From Tenacibaculum singaporense (GTDB lineage Bacteria > Bacteroidota > Bacteroidia > Flavobacteriales > Flavobacteriaceae), in NCBI RefSeq assembly GCF_003867015.1, contig NZ_CP032548.1:2299001-2363000 (forward strand): a stretch of 64,000 nt of DNA, given 5' to 3'. Made by a program: the position numbers and the translations under genes. Position 1 is the stretch's first letter, and the number at the start of each line of letters is the position of its first letter. The notes beneath the pieces were generated by a model. It was not told where the DNA came from and did not search any database. It saw only the letters and a program-made list of their open reading frames with translations. Below are positions 1-8,463 of the stretch, one piece after another.

Positions 1-1008
1 GAGTTTGAAAATTTAGCGAACAAAATTCTAGACGAGAAATCGAATAAATTTACTGAGCAGAACAAGAAAAACATAAAGGATATTTTAAATCCGCTTCAAG
101 AAAAAATTCAAACCTTTGAAAAGAAGGTTGAAGACACTCAAAAAGAAAGTATTTCAATGCATTCTGCTTTAAAAGAGCAATTGTTAGGGTTAAAAGAGTT
201 AAACGCTCAAATGAGTAAGGAAACATTAAACCTAACCAAAGCTTTGAAAGGTGATAGTAAAACTCAAGGAAATTGGGGAGAATTAGTCTTAGAACGTGTC
301 TTAGAGAAATCTGGTTTAGAAAAAGACAGAGAATACTTTGTGCAACAATCTTTTACCAATGATGAAGGTAAGCGTATTATGCCGGATGTAGTGATTCACC
401 TGCCAGACAACAAAAAAATGGTAGTCGACTCTAAAGTATCTTTAACTGCTTATGAACAATATGTAAATAGTGAAGATGATATTGAAAAAGAACGTTTTGT
501 AAAAGAACATGTAAACTCATTAAAGCGACATGTTGAGCAGCTTTCAGAAAAAAAGTATGAGGATATTTATAAAATAGAGTCTCCTGATTTTGTATTACTG
601 TTTGTGCCTATTGAACCAGCTTTTGCAGTAGCTTTAAATGAAGACAATACTTTATATAATAAAGCTTTTGAAAGGAATATTGTTATTGTTACTCCGACTA
701 CTTTACTAGCTACCTTACGTACTATTGATACCATGTGGAATAACGAAAAACAGCAACGTAATGCTTTAGAAATTGCACGACAAGCAGGTGCTTTATATGA
801 TAAATTTCAAGGCTTACTAACCGACTTAGTAAATATTGGTAAGAAAATAGATGGTACTAAAGCCGATTATGCCGCAGCTATGAATAAACTAGTAGAAGGT
901 AGAGGAAACTTAATTACAAGTGTAGAAAAGCTCAAGAAAATGGGAGCCAAAGCTAAAAAAGCGCTACCTGAAAAAATTCTCGAACGAGCTCAAGATAATG
1001 ACGAATAA
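1..1008 (+). CDS. rmuC: DNA recombination protein RmuC, 5'-truncated by window edge
   Basis: The frame is open from base 1, so the N-terminal part (usually a membrane anchor and coiled coil) lies outside the window and the first in-frame ATG at 157 is not the real start. About 335 residues are visible: a Lys/Glu-rich coiled coil, then the conserved RmuC nuclease-like domain with NWGELVLERVLEKSGL, PDVVIHLPDNKKMVVDSKVS and DFVLLFVPIEPAFAVAL. RmuC proteins limit inversions and illegitimate recombination. The D-S-K of VDSKVS fits the predicted PD-(D/E)XK-like core, which is known of the family and not shown here. A bidirectional hairpin follows the stop. Confidence 0.93.
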   Translation, partial: EFENLANKILDEKSNKFTEQNKKNIKDILNPLQEKIQTFEKKVEDTQKESISMHSALKEQLLGLKELNAQMSKETLNLTKALKGDSKTQGNWGELVLERVLEKSGLEKDREYFVQQSFTNDEGKRIMPDVVIHLPDNKKMVVDSKVSLTAYEQYVNSEDDIEKERFVKEHVNSLKRHVEQLSEKKYEDIYKIESPDFVLLFVPIEPAFAVALNEDNTLYNKAFERNIVIVTPTTLLATLRTIDTMWNNEKQQRNALEIARQAGALYDKFQGLLTDLVNIGKKIDGTKADYAAAMNKLVEGRGNLITSVEKLKKMGAKAKKALPEKILERAQDNDE

Positions 1009-1037
1009 AAAAAGCTGCCTTAAAAAAGACAGCTTTT
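1008..1037. terminator. Bidirectional terminator between rmuC and the barrel gene
   Basis: The arms AAAAGCTG and CAGCTTTT are separated by a short A-rich loop, with A/T runs outside both arms, so the hairpin can end transcription from either of the two convergent genes. Confidence 0.7.
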
Positions 1038-1058
1038 AAATTTTATATAATACAGAAA

Positions 1059-1907
1059 TTATTTTCCGAAATAGAAAGTAGCACCAATATTAATTCCAAA
1101 AGAAGAATAAGGAACTTTTTGAGATAATTGCTTTTCTCCAGCTGGATTTGCACCAAAAGGCAACTCATCAACATACTCTATATTTTTGTTAAATACAGCA
1201 GCTAAAGGATTATATTGAGCGTTAGGGTGATTAGCGAAAATAGCTTTTACTTGCTCTATAGATCTTGCTTCTCCATTAACATTTGCTGAAAATTCAGTAA
1301 TCTCTGAAGTATCTCTAGTAACACTAATTCCCATGTATTCTAATTCTGCAAAAAGAGACACTTTATCACTTAAGTCATACTTATATCCAACAGCACCAAT
1401 AAATCCTAAAGGTAAACGTCCTTCGTAATCTTGGGTGTAATCAACGTTAAGCATTTCTGTTTGAGATAGTGCCATTTTTATTTTTCCATCAGATTCAGTT
1501 TTTCCTCCTACCTTAATTAAGGCTCCAAAACGTCCATAAATGTTATTAGTAAATTTATAAACCAACGAGGCAGATGCTCCATAAGCTTTACCTCTAGCTT
1601 CAATATTTATATATTGAGCTTGAGCAGGTAAATCAACTAAAAGAGAAGTTTGATCTGCCCCATTTAAATACCCAACACCTACTTCTACACCAAAAGTGTC
1701 ATTAAAAAAATATCCACCTCTTAATTGAGTGTGCATACCTTCTCCATAACTACCGTAAGTGTTCTCTACTCCTGCAGTTGTTGTTTCAGTTCCAAACCTT
1801 ACTCCTGCACTAGATATAGAATACCCTCCACTAGCAGAAACATAAAATTGAGCACTTGCACTTACTGTTGCTAAAATCATAGCAAACATTAAAATACTTT
1901 TTTTCAT
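1059..1907 (-). CDS. Outer-membrane beta-barrel protein
   Basis: 282 residues with a clear Sec signal peptide (MKKSILMFAMILATVSASA, cleavage before QFYVS). Alternating aromatic/polar strands follow, ending in an aromatic-rich last strand (INIGATFYFGK), as expected for a small outer-membrane barrel of the OmpA-barrel/OprF-like type found widely in Flavobacteriaceae. There is no OmpA peptidoglycan-binding domain, so it is barrel only. A long insertion around residues 200-255 (SIEQVKAIFANHPNAQYNPLAAVFNKN) may be an extracellular loop. It is monocistronic, convergent with rmuC, and has a -7 box 40 bp upstream. The function is unknown; the barrel assignment is fairly secure. Confidence 0.8.
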   Translation of the reverse strand: MKKSILMFAMILATVSASAQFYVSASGGYSISSAGVRFGTETTTAGVENTYGSYGEGMHTQLRGGYFFNDTFGVEVGVGYLNGADQTSLLVDLPAQAQYINIEARGKAYGASASLVYKFTNNIYGRFGALIKVGGKTESDGKIKMALSQTEMLNVDYTQDYEGRLPLGFIGAVGYKYDLSDKVSLFAELEYMGISVTRDTSEITEFSANVNGEARSIEQVKAIFANHPNAQYNPLAAVFNKNIEYVDELPFGANPAGEKQLSQKVPYSSFGINIGATFYFGK

Positions 1908-1946
1908 AATAAATTATTTGTTAACTTTAAATTGATAATAAGTAAA

Positions 1947-1954
1947 CAAACGTA
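1947..1954 (-). promoter_or_regulatory. -7 box TACGTTTG for the barrel gene
   Basis: An exact match to the Bacteroidota -7 consensus TAnnTTTG on the minus strand, about 40 bp before the ATG. No convincing TTG element was seen at -33. Confidence 0.5.
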
Positions 1955-2040
1955 GTAAAAATCTAGGATTAACGAGACTTTATTACTGTTAAATTATTAG
2001 TATTATTGCGGTTAAAAGCTTTATTAAAACGAATTGTTTT

Positions 2041-3222
2041 TTGAATAAAAATATTTTACACACTGAGGTTCAGAGTTATATTAATGATAACTTAAAAGTA
2101 AACATAGAACAATTTATTTTTAAAGGAAGTCCCTTTAAAGATGTCTCTGTTCAAGAACTAGCCAATCAAATTATAGCAAAACAAAAATCAGAAAAAAAAT
2201 TACCAACTTGGTTTCATACAAAAAACATTTATTATCCTCCCAAACTAAGTATCGAACAAACTTCTTCTGAAGTAACAGCTGAATACAAATCAAAGTTAGT
2301 TAATGGAAGTTCTATAATTGATATTACAGGAGGTTTTGGTGTTGATTGTTATGCTTTTTCTAAACGATTTAAAAAGGTTGTACATTGTGAAATAAACAAA
2401 GAACTTTCAGAGACTGTTTCTTACAATTACGAACAAATAAACATTTCAAATATTAAATCTGTTGCTACAGATGGATTAGAATATTTAAAAACCACTTCTG
2501 AAAAATTTGATTGTATCTATATTGATCCTTCTCGGAGAAGTGACACAAAAGGGAAAGTTTTTTTACTAAGTGATTGTTTACCTAATGTACCTGAAAACTT
2601 AGATTTTTTATTCGAAAAATCGAATACGATTCTAATCAAAAATTCTCCTATCCTAGACATTACTTCAACTATTAACGAACTAAAATGTGTAAACGAGATT
2701 CATGTTGTAGCAGTGAATAATGAGGTAAAAGAGTTACTTTTTCTATTAAAGAAAAATATTAAACAATCAGTCGAGATAAAAACATGTAATATTTTGAAAA
2801 ACAGTATTCAACATTTTTCATTCAATACGAAAGACAGTTTTAATTTTGATTATTCTTTACCTCTTAAATATCTTTACGAACCTAACGCTGCTATTTTAAA
2901 GTCAGGAGGGTTTAACCAAGTAGCAAACCAACAAAAAGTAAACAAACTACATCAACATTCTCACCTTTATACTTCAGAAAATTTAGCTGAAGATTTTCCG
3001 GGAAGAATCTTTGAAATCAACAATGTATTTACCTACAATAAAAAAAAGATAAAAAAGCAAATAACTGAAACTAAAGCAAACGTTACAACACGTAATTTCC
3101 CAAAAACAGTAGCTCAAATTAGAAAAGAAACAAAATTAAAAGATGGAGGAAGTACTTACCTTTTTTTTACCACAAACCTTAACAACGAATTAATAGTTGT
3201 TAACTGCACAAAAATTGATTAG
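2041..3222 (+). CDS. Class I SAM-dependent methyltransferase with THUMP-like C-terminal domain
   Basis: 393 residues from a TTG start; no in-frame ATG precedes the conserved N-terminus. The middle holds a Rossmann methyltransferase: SAM-binding DITGGFGVDCYAFS (about residues 99-112), the acidic turn VHCEINKEL, and motif IV as YIDPSRR (about 161-167), a hallmark of the PG_1098-like family in Bacteroidota. The C-terminal ~100 residues (FPGRIFEINNVFTYNKKKIKKQ... NFPKTVAQIRKETKLKDGG) match the THUMP-like/ferredoxin-like region of that family, which suggests an RNA substrate (inference). It stands alone and diverges from the barrel gene. Confidence 0.8.
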   Translation: MNKNILHTEVQSYINDNLKVNIEQFIFKGSPFKDVSVQELANQIIAKQKSEKKLPTWFHTKNIYYPPKLSIEQTSSEVTAEYKSKLVNGSSIIDITGGFGVDCYAFSKRFKKVVHCEINKELSETVSYNYEQINISNIKSVATDGLEYLKTTSEKFDCIYIDPSRRSDTKGKVFLLSDCLPNVPENLDFLFEKSNTILIKNSPILDITSTINELKCVNEIHVVAVNNEVKELLFLLKKNIKQSVEIKTCNILKNSIQHFSFNTKDSFNFDYSLPLKYLYEPNAAILKSGGFNQVANQQKVNKLHQHSHLYTSENLAEDFPGRIFEINNVFTYNKKKIKKQITETKANVTTRNFPKTVAQIRKETKLKDGGSTYLFFTTNLNNELIVVNCTKID

Positions 3223-3262
3223 TCCTTTATACTATTACTTATAATTTATCGTTTACCTAATT

Positions 3263-3318
3263 GATAGAAGCCCCTATCGAAAAGTATGTTTTATTGTTTA
3301 GGGGTAATAAAACATACT
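3263..3318. repeat. Paired hairpins with CCCCT-type loops upstream of fdhD
   Basis: A small hairpin (GATAG, 3263-3267, with CTATC, 3274-3278; loop AAGCCC) is followed by a perfect 13-bp hairpin, AGTATGTTTTATT (3283-3295) with AATAAAACATACT (3306-3318), loop GTTTAGGGGT. CCCCTA at 3271 and TAGGGG at 3299 are also complementary, so the two hairpins could switch to one longer pairing. Similar loops occur around lysA (19930-19993 and 21405-21476). The function is unknown. Confidence 0.55.
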
Positions 3319-3353
3319 AAAAGCCTTGATTAACATCAGGGCTTTTCTTTTTT
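3319..3353 (+). terminator. Terminator of the methyltransferase transcript
   Basis: AAAAGCCTTGA pairs with TCAGGGCTTTT (one G-T wobble) and is followed by CTTTTTT. It lies between the 13-bp hairpin and the fdhD promoter. Confidence 0.8.
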
Positions 3354-3356
3354 ATC

Positions 3357-3364
3357 TACATTTG
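3357..3364 (+). promoter_or_regulatory. -7 box TACATTTG for fdhD
   Basis: Exact TAnnTTTG match whose G is 7 nt before the fdhD ATG, implying a very short or absent 5' UTR. No clear -33 TTG was seen. Confidence 0.5.
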
Positions 3365-3371
3365 TTTTATC

Positions 3372-4160
3372 ATGAAACAGACACAAAGCTATCAATCCAT
3401 TAAACTTTCTACTAATTCTATAGAAAAATTTGATGACACTCTTGTTATAGAAGCTCCTTTACAAATAAACATCAACGAAGAACCATATACTGTCGTTATG
3501 AGAACCCCAGGTAATGATGAAGAATTAGTAAGAGGTTTATTATATGCAGAAGATATTTACAAAAAACAAAGTGAAGTAAAAATAGAGATAATTAAAAATG
3601 AAAAGGACTTTTCTACAATACTAAATGTAGAAATCCCTAAGGAAAAATTAGGAAAAGGTTACTTAAATAAGCGTACTCTTTTATCGGTTTCCTCATGTGG
3701 AATTTGTGGGAAAAAAGAATTAAAAGACGTACGTATAGAGGGTAACACCCTAAAAAACAGCACTAAAACTAATATTAAAGAATTAATAGAGGTAACAAGC
3801 CGTATATCTTTGAAAATGAATTGCAAACAAAGTTTGTTTAAAATTACAGGAGGCAGTCACGCTTGTGCAGTTTTCAATAAAAAAGAAGAATTATTAACTA
3901 TTAAAGAAGATATCGGTCGTCACAATGCTGTAGATAAATGTGTTGGTGACTTAATCATTCAAAATAAATTAAAAGAAGCTAATTACATGTTAGTTAGTGG
4001 AAGGGTTTCTTACGAAATAGTTTCTAAGGCTTTCTTAGCTAAAATACCAATAATAATTGCAGTTTCAGCATGCTCTTCTTTAGCTGTAGATTTTGCAAAA
4101 GAATTTGGAATTTTTCTTATAGGTTTTAGCAGAGATCACAAAATGACTATCTATTCTTAA
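3372..4160 (+). CDS. fdhD: Formate dehydrogenase accessory sulfurtransferase FdhD
   Basis: 262 residues, the usual FdhD length. FdhD moves sulfur from IscS to the bis-MGD molybdenum cofactor of formate dehydrogenase-type enzymes. Seen directly: the MRTPGNDEELVRGLLYAEDI segment, the sulfur-carrying SSCGICGKKE loop (CxxC at about residues 112-115) and the cofactor-binding GGSHACAVF...DIGRHNAVDKCVG region. No molybdoenzyme is encoded in the window, so its client lies elsewhere. The next gene, a LytTR regulator, starts 4 bp after the stop and is probably co-transcribed. Confidence 0.95.
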   Translation: MKQTQSYQSIKLSTNSIEKFDDTLVIEAPLQININEEPYTVVMRTPGNDEELVRGLLYAEDIYKKQSEVKIEIIKNEKDFSTILNVEIPKEKLGKGYLNKRTLLSVSSCGICGKKELKDVRIEGNTLKNSTKTNIKELIEVTSRISLKMNCKQSLFKITGGSHACAVFNKKEELLTIKEDIGRHNAVDKCVGDLIIQNKLKEANYMLVSGRVSYEIVSKAFLAKIPIIIAVSACSSLAVDFAKEFGIFLIGFSRDHKMTIYS

Positions 4161-4164
4161 GAAA

Positions 4165-4863
4165 ATGAACATTTTAATTGTAGAAGATGAATCAAGAATT
4201 GCCAAAAGAATCGAACGAATGACTCGTGATATTTTGGGCGATACCTTACAATCGTTAAAATACGCGAATACACTTCATGAAGCATTACGGTTTATTGAAA
4301 ATAATACATTGGATCTTATCCTTTTGGATTTAAACCTTAACGGTGACAATGGCTTTGACCTACTTACAACCGCAGTTTCTAAATCGTTTCATACGATAGT
4401 TATTTCTGCCTATAAAAATCAAGCAATTACAGCTTTTGAATATGGAGTCCTGGATTTTGTTCCTAAACCTTTTAATAGAGATCGACTAGAACAAGCTATA
4501 AATAGAATTAGTACAAAAGAAAAAGTAACTATAAATACAGTTAAATTCTTAGCTGTAAAAAAACGACAAAAAGTACAGTTAATTCCTATGGAAGATGTAC
4601 TTTACATCAAAGGAGCTGGTGTTTATACAGAACTCTTTTTAAAAGATGAAAAAAAAGAGTTACATGACAAGTCACTCGAAAAACTAGAACAGCTGTTATC
4701 TCCTTCTTTTGAACGTATCCATAAATCGTACTTAGTCAAAATGACTGAAATAAAAGAAATTATTGTAGAACCTGGTAGCAAATATATAGCCGAGTTGAAA
4801 AACGGGACTCGTATTCCTATCGGGAGAACTAAATATAAAAGCATAAAAGAAAAATGGTTTTAA
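4165..4863 (+). CDS. LytTR-family response regulator without an adjacent kinase
   Basis: 232 residues. The N-terminal receiver domain (about 1-120) begins MNILIVEDE, with phospho-acceptor Asp in LILLDLNLNGDNG (about residue 54) and the conserved Lys in DFVPKPFNRDRL. The C-terminal LytTR DNA-binding domain (about 130-232) shows VLYIKGAGVYTELFLKD, FERIHKSYLVK and IPIGRTKYKSIKEKW. No histidine kinase is nearby. It follows fdhD by 4 bp, suggesting one transcript, and a strong bidirectional terminator follows it. Its signal and targets cannot be read from the sequence. Confidence 0.9.
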   Translation: MNILIVEDESRIAKRIERMTRDILGDTLQSLKYANTLHEALRFIENNTLDLILLDLNLNGDNGFDLLTTAVSKSFHTIVISAYKNQAITAFEYGVLDFVPKPFNRDRLEQAINRISTKEKVTINTVKFLAVKKRQKVQLIPMEDVLYIKGAGVYTELFLKDEKKELHDKSLEKLEQLLSPSFERIHKSYLVKMTEIKEIIVEPGSKYIAELKNGTRIPIGRTKYKSIKEKWF

Positions 4864-4865
4864 AT

Positions 4866-4895
4866 AAAAAACCACCTGAATTACAGGTGGTTTTT
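4866..4895. terminator. Bidirectional terminator (LytTR regulator / typA)
   Basis: AAAAACCACCTG and CAGGTGGTTTTT form a perfect 12-bp stem with a 5-nt loop between two convergent genes. Confidence 0.9.
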
Positions 4896-4920
4896 ATGTT
4901 TTTACCTAAAGTAGGTTGTA

Positions 4921-6693
4921 TTATTTTACAAAGTTAATTTTACGCATACGTAAACTTTCTGGAGTAACTTCTAAGTACTCATCTGGTCTAATATACTCCA
5001 TACATTCTTCTAATGAGAAATCGATTTTTGGAGCAATTTTCACACCATCATCAGAACCTGAAGCACGTACGTTTGTTAACTTTTTTCCTTTAATTAAGTT
5101 TACAGCCATATCATCTGCCTTGGCATTTTCACCTACAACCTGACCTTTGTAAATCTCTTGGTTAGGATCAATAAAGAAACGTCCTCTGTCTTGTAAACGG
5201 TCAATAGCATAAGCGGTTGCTTTTCCTGTTTCTGAAGAAACAATAGCACCTTTTAATTCTTCTGCAAACTCTCCTTTATAAGGTCCATATTCGCTGAATC
5301 GGTGGTTTATAATTGCTTGACCAGCTGTTGCTGTTAATATTTTATTACGTAAACCAATTAACCCTCTTGATGGAATGGTAAACTCTAAATGTTGTAAATC
5401 TCCTTTTGGCTCCATTACTAATAAGTCTCCTTTACGTAAAGAAACTAAGTTAATTGCTTTAGAAGCTACATCTTCAGGAACATCAATTGATAATGTTTCG
5501 TATGGTTCACACTTAACTCCGTCAATCTCTTTTAAAATTACTTGAGGACGACCTACTTGTAATTCGTATCCTTCACGACGCATCGTTTCAATTAATACAG
5601 ATAAGTGTAATACACCACGTCCGAAAACGTTAAATTTATCCTCTGTATCTGTTTCATCAACACGTAAAGCTAAGTTTTTCTCCATCTCCTTAAATAAGCG
5701 ATCACGTAAGTGACGAGAAGTTACAAACTTACCTTCTTTACCAAAGAATGGAGAGTTATTAATAGTAAATAACATACTCATAGTAGGTTGATCTACTTCA
5801 ATTCTTGGTAAAGCTTCTGGATTATCTACATCGGCAATCGTATCACCAATTTCAAAGTCATCTAAACCTGTTACTGCACAAATATCTCCACTACGAACTT
5901 TGTCTGCTTCAGCTTTACCCATTCCTTCAAAAACGTGTAGCTCTTTAATGCGGACTTTTTTAGTGCTTCCATCTGCTTTACAAAGCATATAGTCTTTGTT
6001 TTTTTCTAAATCTCCTCGGTATACACGTCCAATAGCTATTCTTCCTTTAAATGAAGAATAATCTAACGATGTAATTTGCATTTGTGGAGATCCTTCACGA
6101 TATGGTGCTTCTGGAATTGTTTCTAAAACAGCATCTAACAAAGGAACAATATCTTCAGTTGGTTTTTGCCAATCTGTACTCATCCATCCATTTTTGGCTG
6201 AACCATAAATAGTTGTAAAGTCTAATTGATCTTCATTTGCTTCTAAAGCAAACATTAAATCAAATACTTTTTCGTGTACTAAATCTGGCGTACAGTTTTC
6301 TTTATCTACCTTGTTTACTACTACGATAGGAGTTAACCCCAACTCAATTGCTTTTCCTAATACAAAACGAGTTTGTGGCATTGGTCCTTCAAAAGCATCA
6401 ACCAATAATAAAACTCCATCTGCCATTTTTAGTACACGTTCTACTTCTCCACCAAAATCGGCGTGACCAGGAGTATCAATTACATTAATTTTAACTCCTT
6501 TATAGTTTACTGATACGTTTTTAGATAAAATGGTAATACCACGTTCACGCTCTAAGTCGTTATTATCTAATAATAAATCAGTACGCTCTTTACGTTCATC
6601 TAAAATTTTAGCTTGATCTATAATTTTGTCTACCAAGGTTGTCTTTCCGTGGTCAACGTGTGCTATAATAGCAATATTTCTTATTGATTGCAT
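4921..6693 (-). CDS. typA: Translational GTPase TypA/BipA
   Basis: 590 residues, near the usual length. The GTPase domain carries G1 AHVDHGKTTL, G2 ERGITI, G3 DTPGHADFGGEVE and G4 NKVDKE, followed by EF-G-like domains II, III and V and the BipA-specific C-terminus. BipA binds ribosomes and helps 50S assembly and stress or cold adaptation. It is monocistronic, with a -7 box about 20 nt upstream, and is convergent with the LytTR regulator. About 190 bp of A+T-rich DNA with no other visible feature separates it from the LETM1-like gene. Confidence 0.97.
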   Translation of the reverse strand: MQSIRNIAIIAHVDHGKTTLVDKIIDQAKILDERKERTDLLLDNNDLERERGITILSKNVSVNYKGVKINVIDTPGHADFGGEVERVLKMADGVLLLVDAFEGPMPQTRFVLGKAIELGLTPIVVVNKVDKENCTPDLVHEKVFDLMFALEANEDQLDFTTIYGSAKNGWMSTDWQKPTEDIVPLLDAVLETIPEAPYREGSPQMQITSLDYSSFKGRIAIGRVYRGDLEKNKDYMLCKADGSTKKVRIKELHVFEGMGKAEADKVRSGDICAVTGLDDFEIGDTIADVDNPEALPRIEVDQPTMSMLFTINNSPFFGKEGKFVTSRHLRDRLFKEMEKNLALRVDETDTEDKFNVFGRGVLHLSVLIETMRREGYELQVGRPQVILKEIDGVKCEPYETLSIDVPEDVASKAINLVSLRKGDLLVMEPKGDLQHLEFTIPSRGLIGLRNKILTATAGQAIINHRFSEYGPYKGEFAEELKGAIVSSETGKATAYAIDRLQDRGRFFIDPNQEIYKGQVVGENAKADDMAVNLIKGKKLTNVRASGSDDGVKIAPKIDFSLEECMEYIRPDEYLEVTPESLRMRKINFVK

Positions 6694-6713
6694 TCGTGCT
6701 TATTTTGAAGCTG

Positions 6714-6721
6714 CAAAAGTA
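6714..6721 (-). promoter_or_regulatory. -7 box TACTTTTG for typA
   Basis: Exact TAnnTTTG match followed by CAGC, about 20 nt before the ATG. Confidence 0.55.
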
Positions 6722-6886
6722 GTGTTTTATTGTTTACGATTTACGAAATTTTATTTATGAATTCGTAATGTTTCATTTAATGCGTTGTGAAAACGTCATT
6801 TTATATGATTTTCTCTTATTTTTAAAGAGTATTGAGATTTTTATTTTTCATCTTAATTCAGATAAAAAACATAATTTATAGTGAAG

Positions 6887-7195
6887 TTACTCTAGTTTAG
6901 AGTTTTCTAACTCCTCATCATCTTCCTTAAAAGCACTTGGTAAAATGTCTGGAATTAATTTTATAAGTAAAGGCAAAAGTAAAGCTCCACCAGGAAGCAT
7001 AAACACAGTGAAAGCAGGAATTGCTTTACAAATATCAAGTGTTTGCTCTTTTACTTTTGCCTTTTCTTCGTCAGTTAATGAAGTTGTTAGTGATTTTCTA
7101 ACAAGAAATATAAGCTCCCTGCTTTCTTGGAGTTCCTTAGCTAATCTTTTTTTGTTTTTATAGATAGCTTCTTTTATTTCATCAACTGTATTCAT
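6887..7195 (-). CDS. Small LETM1-like protein, translationally coupled to proline dehydrogenase
   Basis: 102 residues. The first half is a charged helical region (DEIKEAIYKNKKRLAKEL, LTDEEKAKVKEQTLDI). The second half, AIPAFTVFMLPGGALLLPLL followed by IKLIPDILPSAF, closely resembles the membrane core of LETM1 proteins (PF..LP....LP...K..P..LPS.F). Only this core is present, without the ribosome-binding domain of mitochondrial LETM1. The ATG overlaps the upstream stop in TAATG, so translation is probably coupled. LETM1 is linked to K+/Ca2+-H+ exchange in mitochondria; a cation or osmotic role beside proline catabolism is speculation. Confidence 0.7.
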   Translation of the reverse strand: MNTVDEIKEAIYKNKKRLAKELQESRELIFLVRKSLTTSLTDEEKAKVKEQTLDICKAIPAFTVFMLPGGALLLPLLIKLIPDILPSAFKEDDEELENSKLE

Positions 7196-8358
7196 TAAAG
7201 CTTTCTACGTGCTTTTTCAGTTTTAAGTAAATTCAATTCTCTGGAAGTTTGCCCAGCTACTGAAGTGTTTTCTTCTGCTCTACGAATTAAATATGGCATC
7301 ACATCACGAACGGGTCCGAATGGAACATACTTCGCTACATTATATCCTTCTTTGGCCAAATTGAAACTAATATGATCACTCATACCATAAAGTTGTCCAA
7401 ACCACATGCGTTTATCGTCTTTAGCAATATTATGTTCTTTAGCTAAATCCATTAATAAATATGAGCTTTCTTCATTGTGAGTTCCTGCAAAAATTGCCAT
7501 GTTTTTATGATCCATCATATAACGAACTGCTTCATTATAATTGTCATCCGTTGCTTGTTTATCCACACATATAGGAGACTCGTAACCATTTTCTTTAGCC
7601 CTTTCACGCTCTTTTTCCATATAAGCTCCACGAACAACTTTCATTCCAATATGATATCCTTTTTGGTGAGCTCTTTGGTGTAAGTTTCGCAGATATTCCA
7701 TACGATCATGACGATACATTTGTAGCGTATTGAAAACAATGGCTTTTTCTTTATTGTAAATTTCCATTAACTCTTCAATTAAATTATCTGCAGCATCTTG
7801 CATCCAGCTTTCCTCTGCGTCAATTAGTAATGGAACATCTTTTTCTTTTGCAGCTTTACATACGGTATGAAAACGTTCTACAACTCTATCCCACTCTACT
7901 TTTTCTTCTGAAGTTAACTCTTTTCCTTCAGTTAATTTTTGATACAAGTCAAAACGTCCAAAACCTGTTGGCTTAAAAACTGCATAAGGTATAGATTGCT
8001 TTTCTTCAGCAAAATTGATCGTTTTCAACGTCATTTTTAAAGCATCATCAAATTGGGCTTCATCTTCCTTTCCTTCTACTGAATAATCTAAAACACTATG
8101 TACATTACCTTGTTCGTACATTTTTTCGATATTAGGTAAACAATCATCTTCACTTACTCCTCCACAAAAATGATCAAAAACTGTTGAACGGATTAATCCT
8201 TCAACTGGTAAGTGTGCTTTTAAAGCAAAGTTTGTTACCGCTGTACCTATTCGAACCATTGGTTGGCTCTGAATCATTTTAAACAAAAAATATGCACGTT
8301 CTAACTCTGAGTCAGATTTTAATTTAAAAGCAGTTTCTGTATTATCAAAAAGTCTCAT
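7195..8358 (-). CDS. Proline dehydrogenase
   Basis: 387 residues. This is a stand-alone FAD-dependent proline dehydrogenase, converting proline to 1-pyrroline-5-carboxylate. Barrel motifs seen: KPTGFGRFDLY, VPLLIDAEESWMQ, NTLQMYRHDRMEYL, KVVRGAYMEKER (FAD/proline-binding R-G-A-Y), FAGTHNEES, QLYGMSDHISFNLA and the C-terminal substrate helix LIRRAEENTSV (R-R-x-x-E). The PutA aldehyde dehydrogenase half is absent, as usual in Flavobacteriaceae. Its stop overlaps the LETM1-like ATG by one base. A -7 box lies about 35 bp upstream, and aroB diverges from it. Confidence 0.94.
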   Translation of the reverse strand: MRLFDNTETAFKLKSDSELERAYFLFKMIQSQPMVRIGTAVTNFALKAHLPVEGLIRSTVFDHFCGGVSEDDCLPNIEKMYEQGNVHSVLDYSVEGKEDEAQFDDALKMTLKTINFAEEKQSIPYAVFKPTGFGRFDLYQKLTEGKELTSEEKVEWDRVVERFHTVCKAAKEKDVPLLIDAEESWMQDAADNLIEELMEIYNKEKAIVFNTLQMYRHDRMEYLRNLHQRAHQKGYHIGMKVVRGAYMEKERERAKENGYESPICVDKQATDDNYNEAVRYMMDHKNMAIFAGTHNEESSYLLMDLAKEHNIAKDDKRMWFGQLYGMSDHISFNLAKEGYNVAKYVPFGPVRDVMPYLIRRAEENTSVAGQTSRELNLLKTEKARRKL

Positions 8359-8392
8359 TATCGAGGTAATATTATATCTTTATTTATAGAGA

Positions 8393-8400
8393 CAAATATA
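8393..8400 (-). promoter_or_regulatory. -7 box TATATTTG for the proline dehydrogenase operon
   Basis: Exact TAnnTTTG match 35 bp upstream of the ATG, in the 105-bp divergent region shared with aroB. Confidence 0.45.
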
Positions 8401-8463
8401 ATTGAGTAGACTGATATATTTTAATTTTTTCTATTTAATTTCGCCTTATATTTTTTTGTTATT

